5,947 nucleotides of DNA from EsbW-18 sp964634615 (lineage in GTDB: Bacteria > Patescibacteriota > Minisyncoccia > Phycocordibacterales > EsbW-18): positions 1 to 5,947 of the forward strand of contig CAZWLQ010000034.1 of assembly GCA_964634615.1 (NCBI GenBank). Reading direction: 5' to 3'. The notes under the pieces were generated by a model, which worked only from the letters and a program-made list of their open reading frames with translations, was not told where the DNA came from and searched no databases. Positions 5,939-5,947 of this stretch are shown here, in pieces (positions within the stretch are counted from its first letter, which is position 1; each line of letters opens with the position of its first letter). The position numbers and the translations under genes were made by a program.

Positions 5939-5947
5939 TGATTCAGA

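Larger units (their letters stand above)
5820..5947. other. Gene-free right edge with small inverted repeats
   Basis: No coding frame is visible in the last 128 bp. Immediately after the flavoprotein stop is a short dyad (ACTCG-TCGA-CGGGT, 5823-5836, one G-T pair). It is followed by CTAAGT (5839-5844), which is complementary to ACTTAG (5879-5884). These arms enclose a perfect hairpin, GGTGTC-CTA-GACACC (5862-5876). None is followed directly by a T run, so they are not standard intrinsic terminators. The stretch could hold a structured 3' end or the end of a mobile element lying mostly to the right. Confidence 0.5.

Overview
This window looks like a piece of a Patescibacteria (Candidate Phyla Radiation, probably Parcubacteria-like) genome. 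That assignment is an inference. It rests on the style of the zinc-ribbon serine recombinase, a compact gene layout, and an ArsR-nirK pair of a kind known from groundwater members of that radiation. The ribonucleotide reductase genes look most like the Bacteroidetes type, so either transfer into the lineage or a Bacteroidetes host cannot be fully excluded. No RNA genes or CRISPR arrays are visible. All real genes use the standard code and have TAA or TAG stops.

Layout. At the left edge is the C-terminal part of a large serine recombinase (+ strand, cut by the window start). It converges with an 18-bp gap on a two-gene minus-strand operon. That operon is an ArsR-family repressor, split in this assembly by a 10-N gap, followed after 5 bp by a membrane-anchored copper nitrite reductase of the AniA type with every copper ligand present. 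A 54-bp divergent promoter region (2365-2418) with a dyad separates arsR from the plus-strand genes. These are nrdB (class I ribonucleotide reductase beta subunit with an N-terminal ATP-cone), nrdA (alpha subunit without an ATP-cone) and a small FMN-binding split-barrel (PNPOx-like) protein. The last 128 bp carry no gene but hold several short inverted repeats and a 10-bp direct repeat.

How the genes may work together. NirK reduces nitrite to nitric oxide outside the membrane. The Cys-rich ArsR protein is the obvious candidate to control it. NrdAB makes deoxynucleotides, and its allosteric on/off domain sits on the beta subunit instead of the alpha subunit, as in the characterised NrdBi-type enzymes. 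The two units share one short promoter region, so a signal sensed by the ArsR protein could affect both. This is attractive because nitric oxide is a known poison of class I ribonucleotide reductases, but the sequence alone does not prove co-regulation.

The main technical point is the N gap. The two halves of arsR are in different frames only because the gap is written as 10 N. The real number of missing bases must leave remainder 2 on division by 3.
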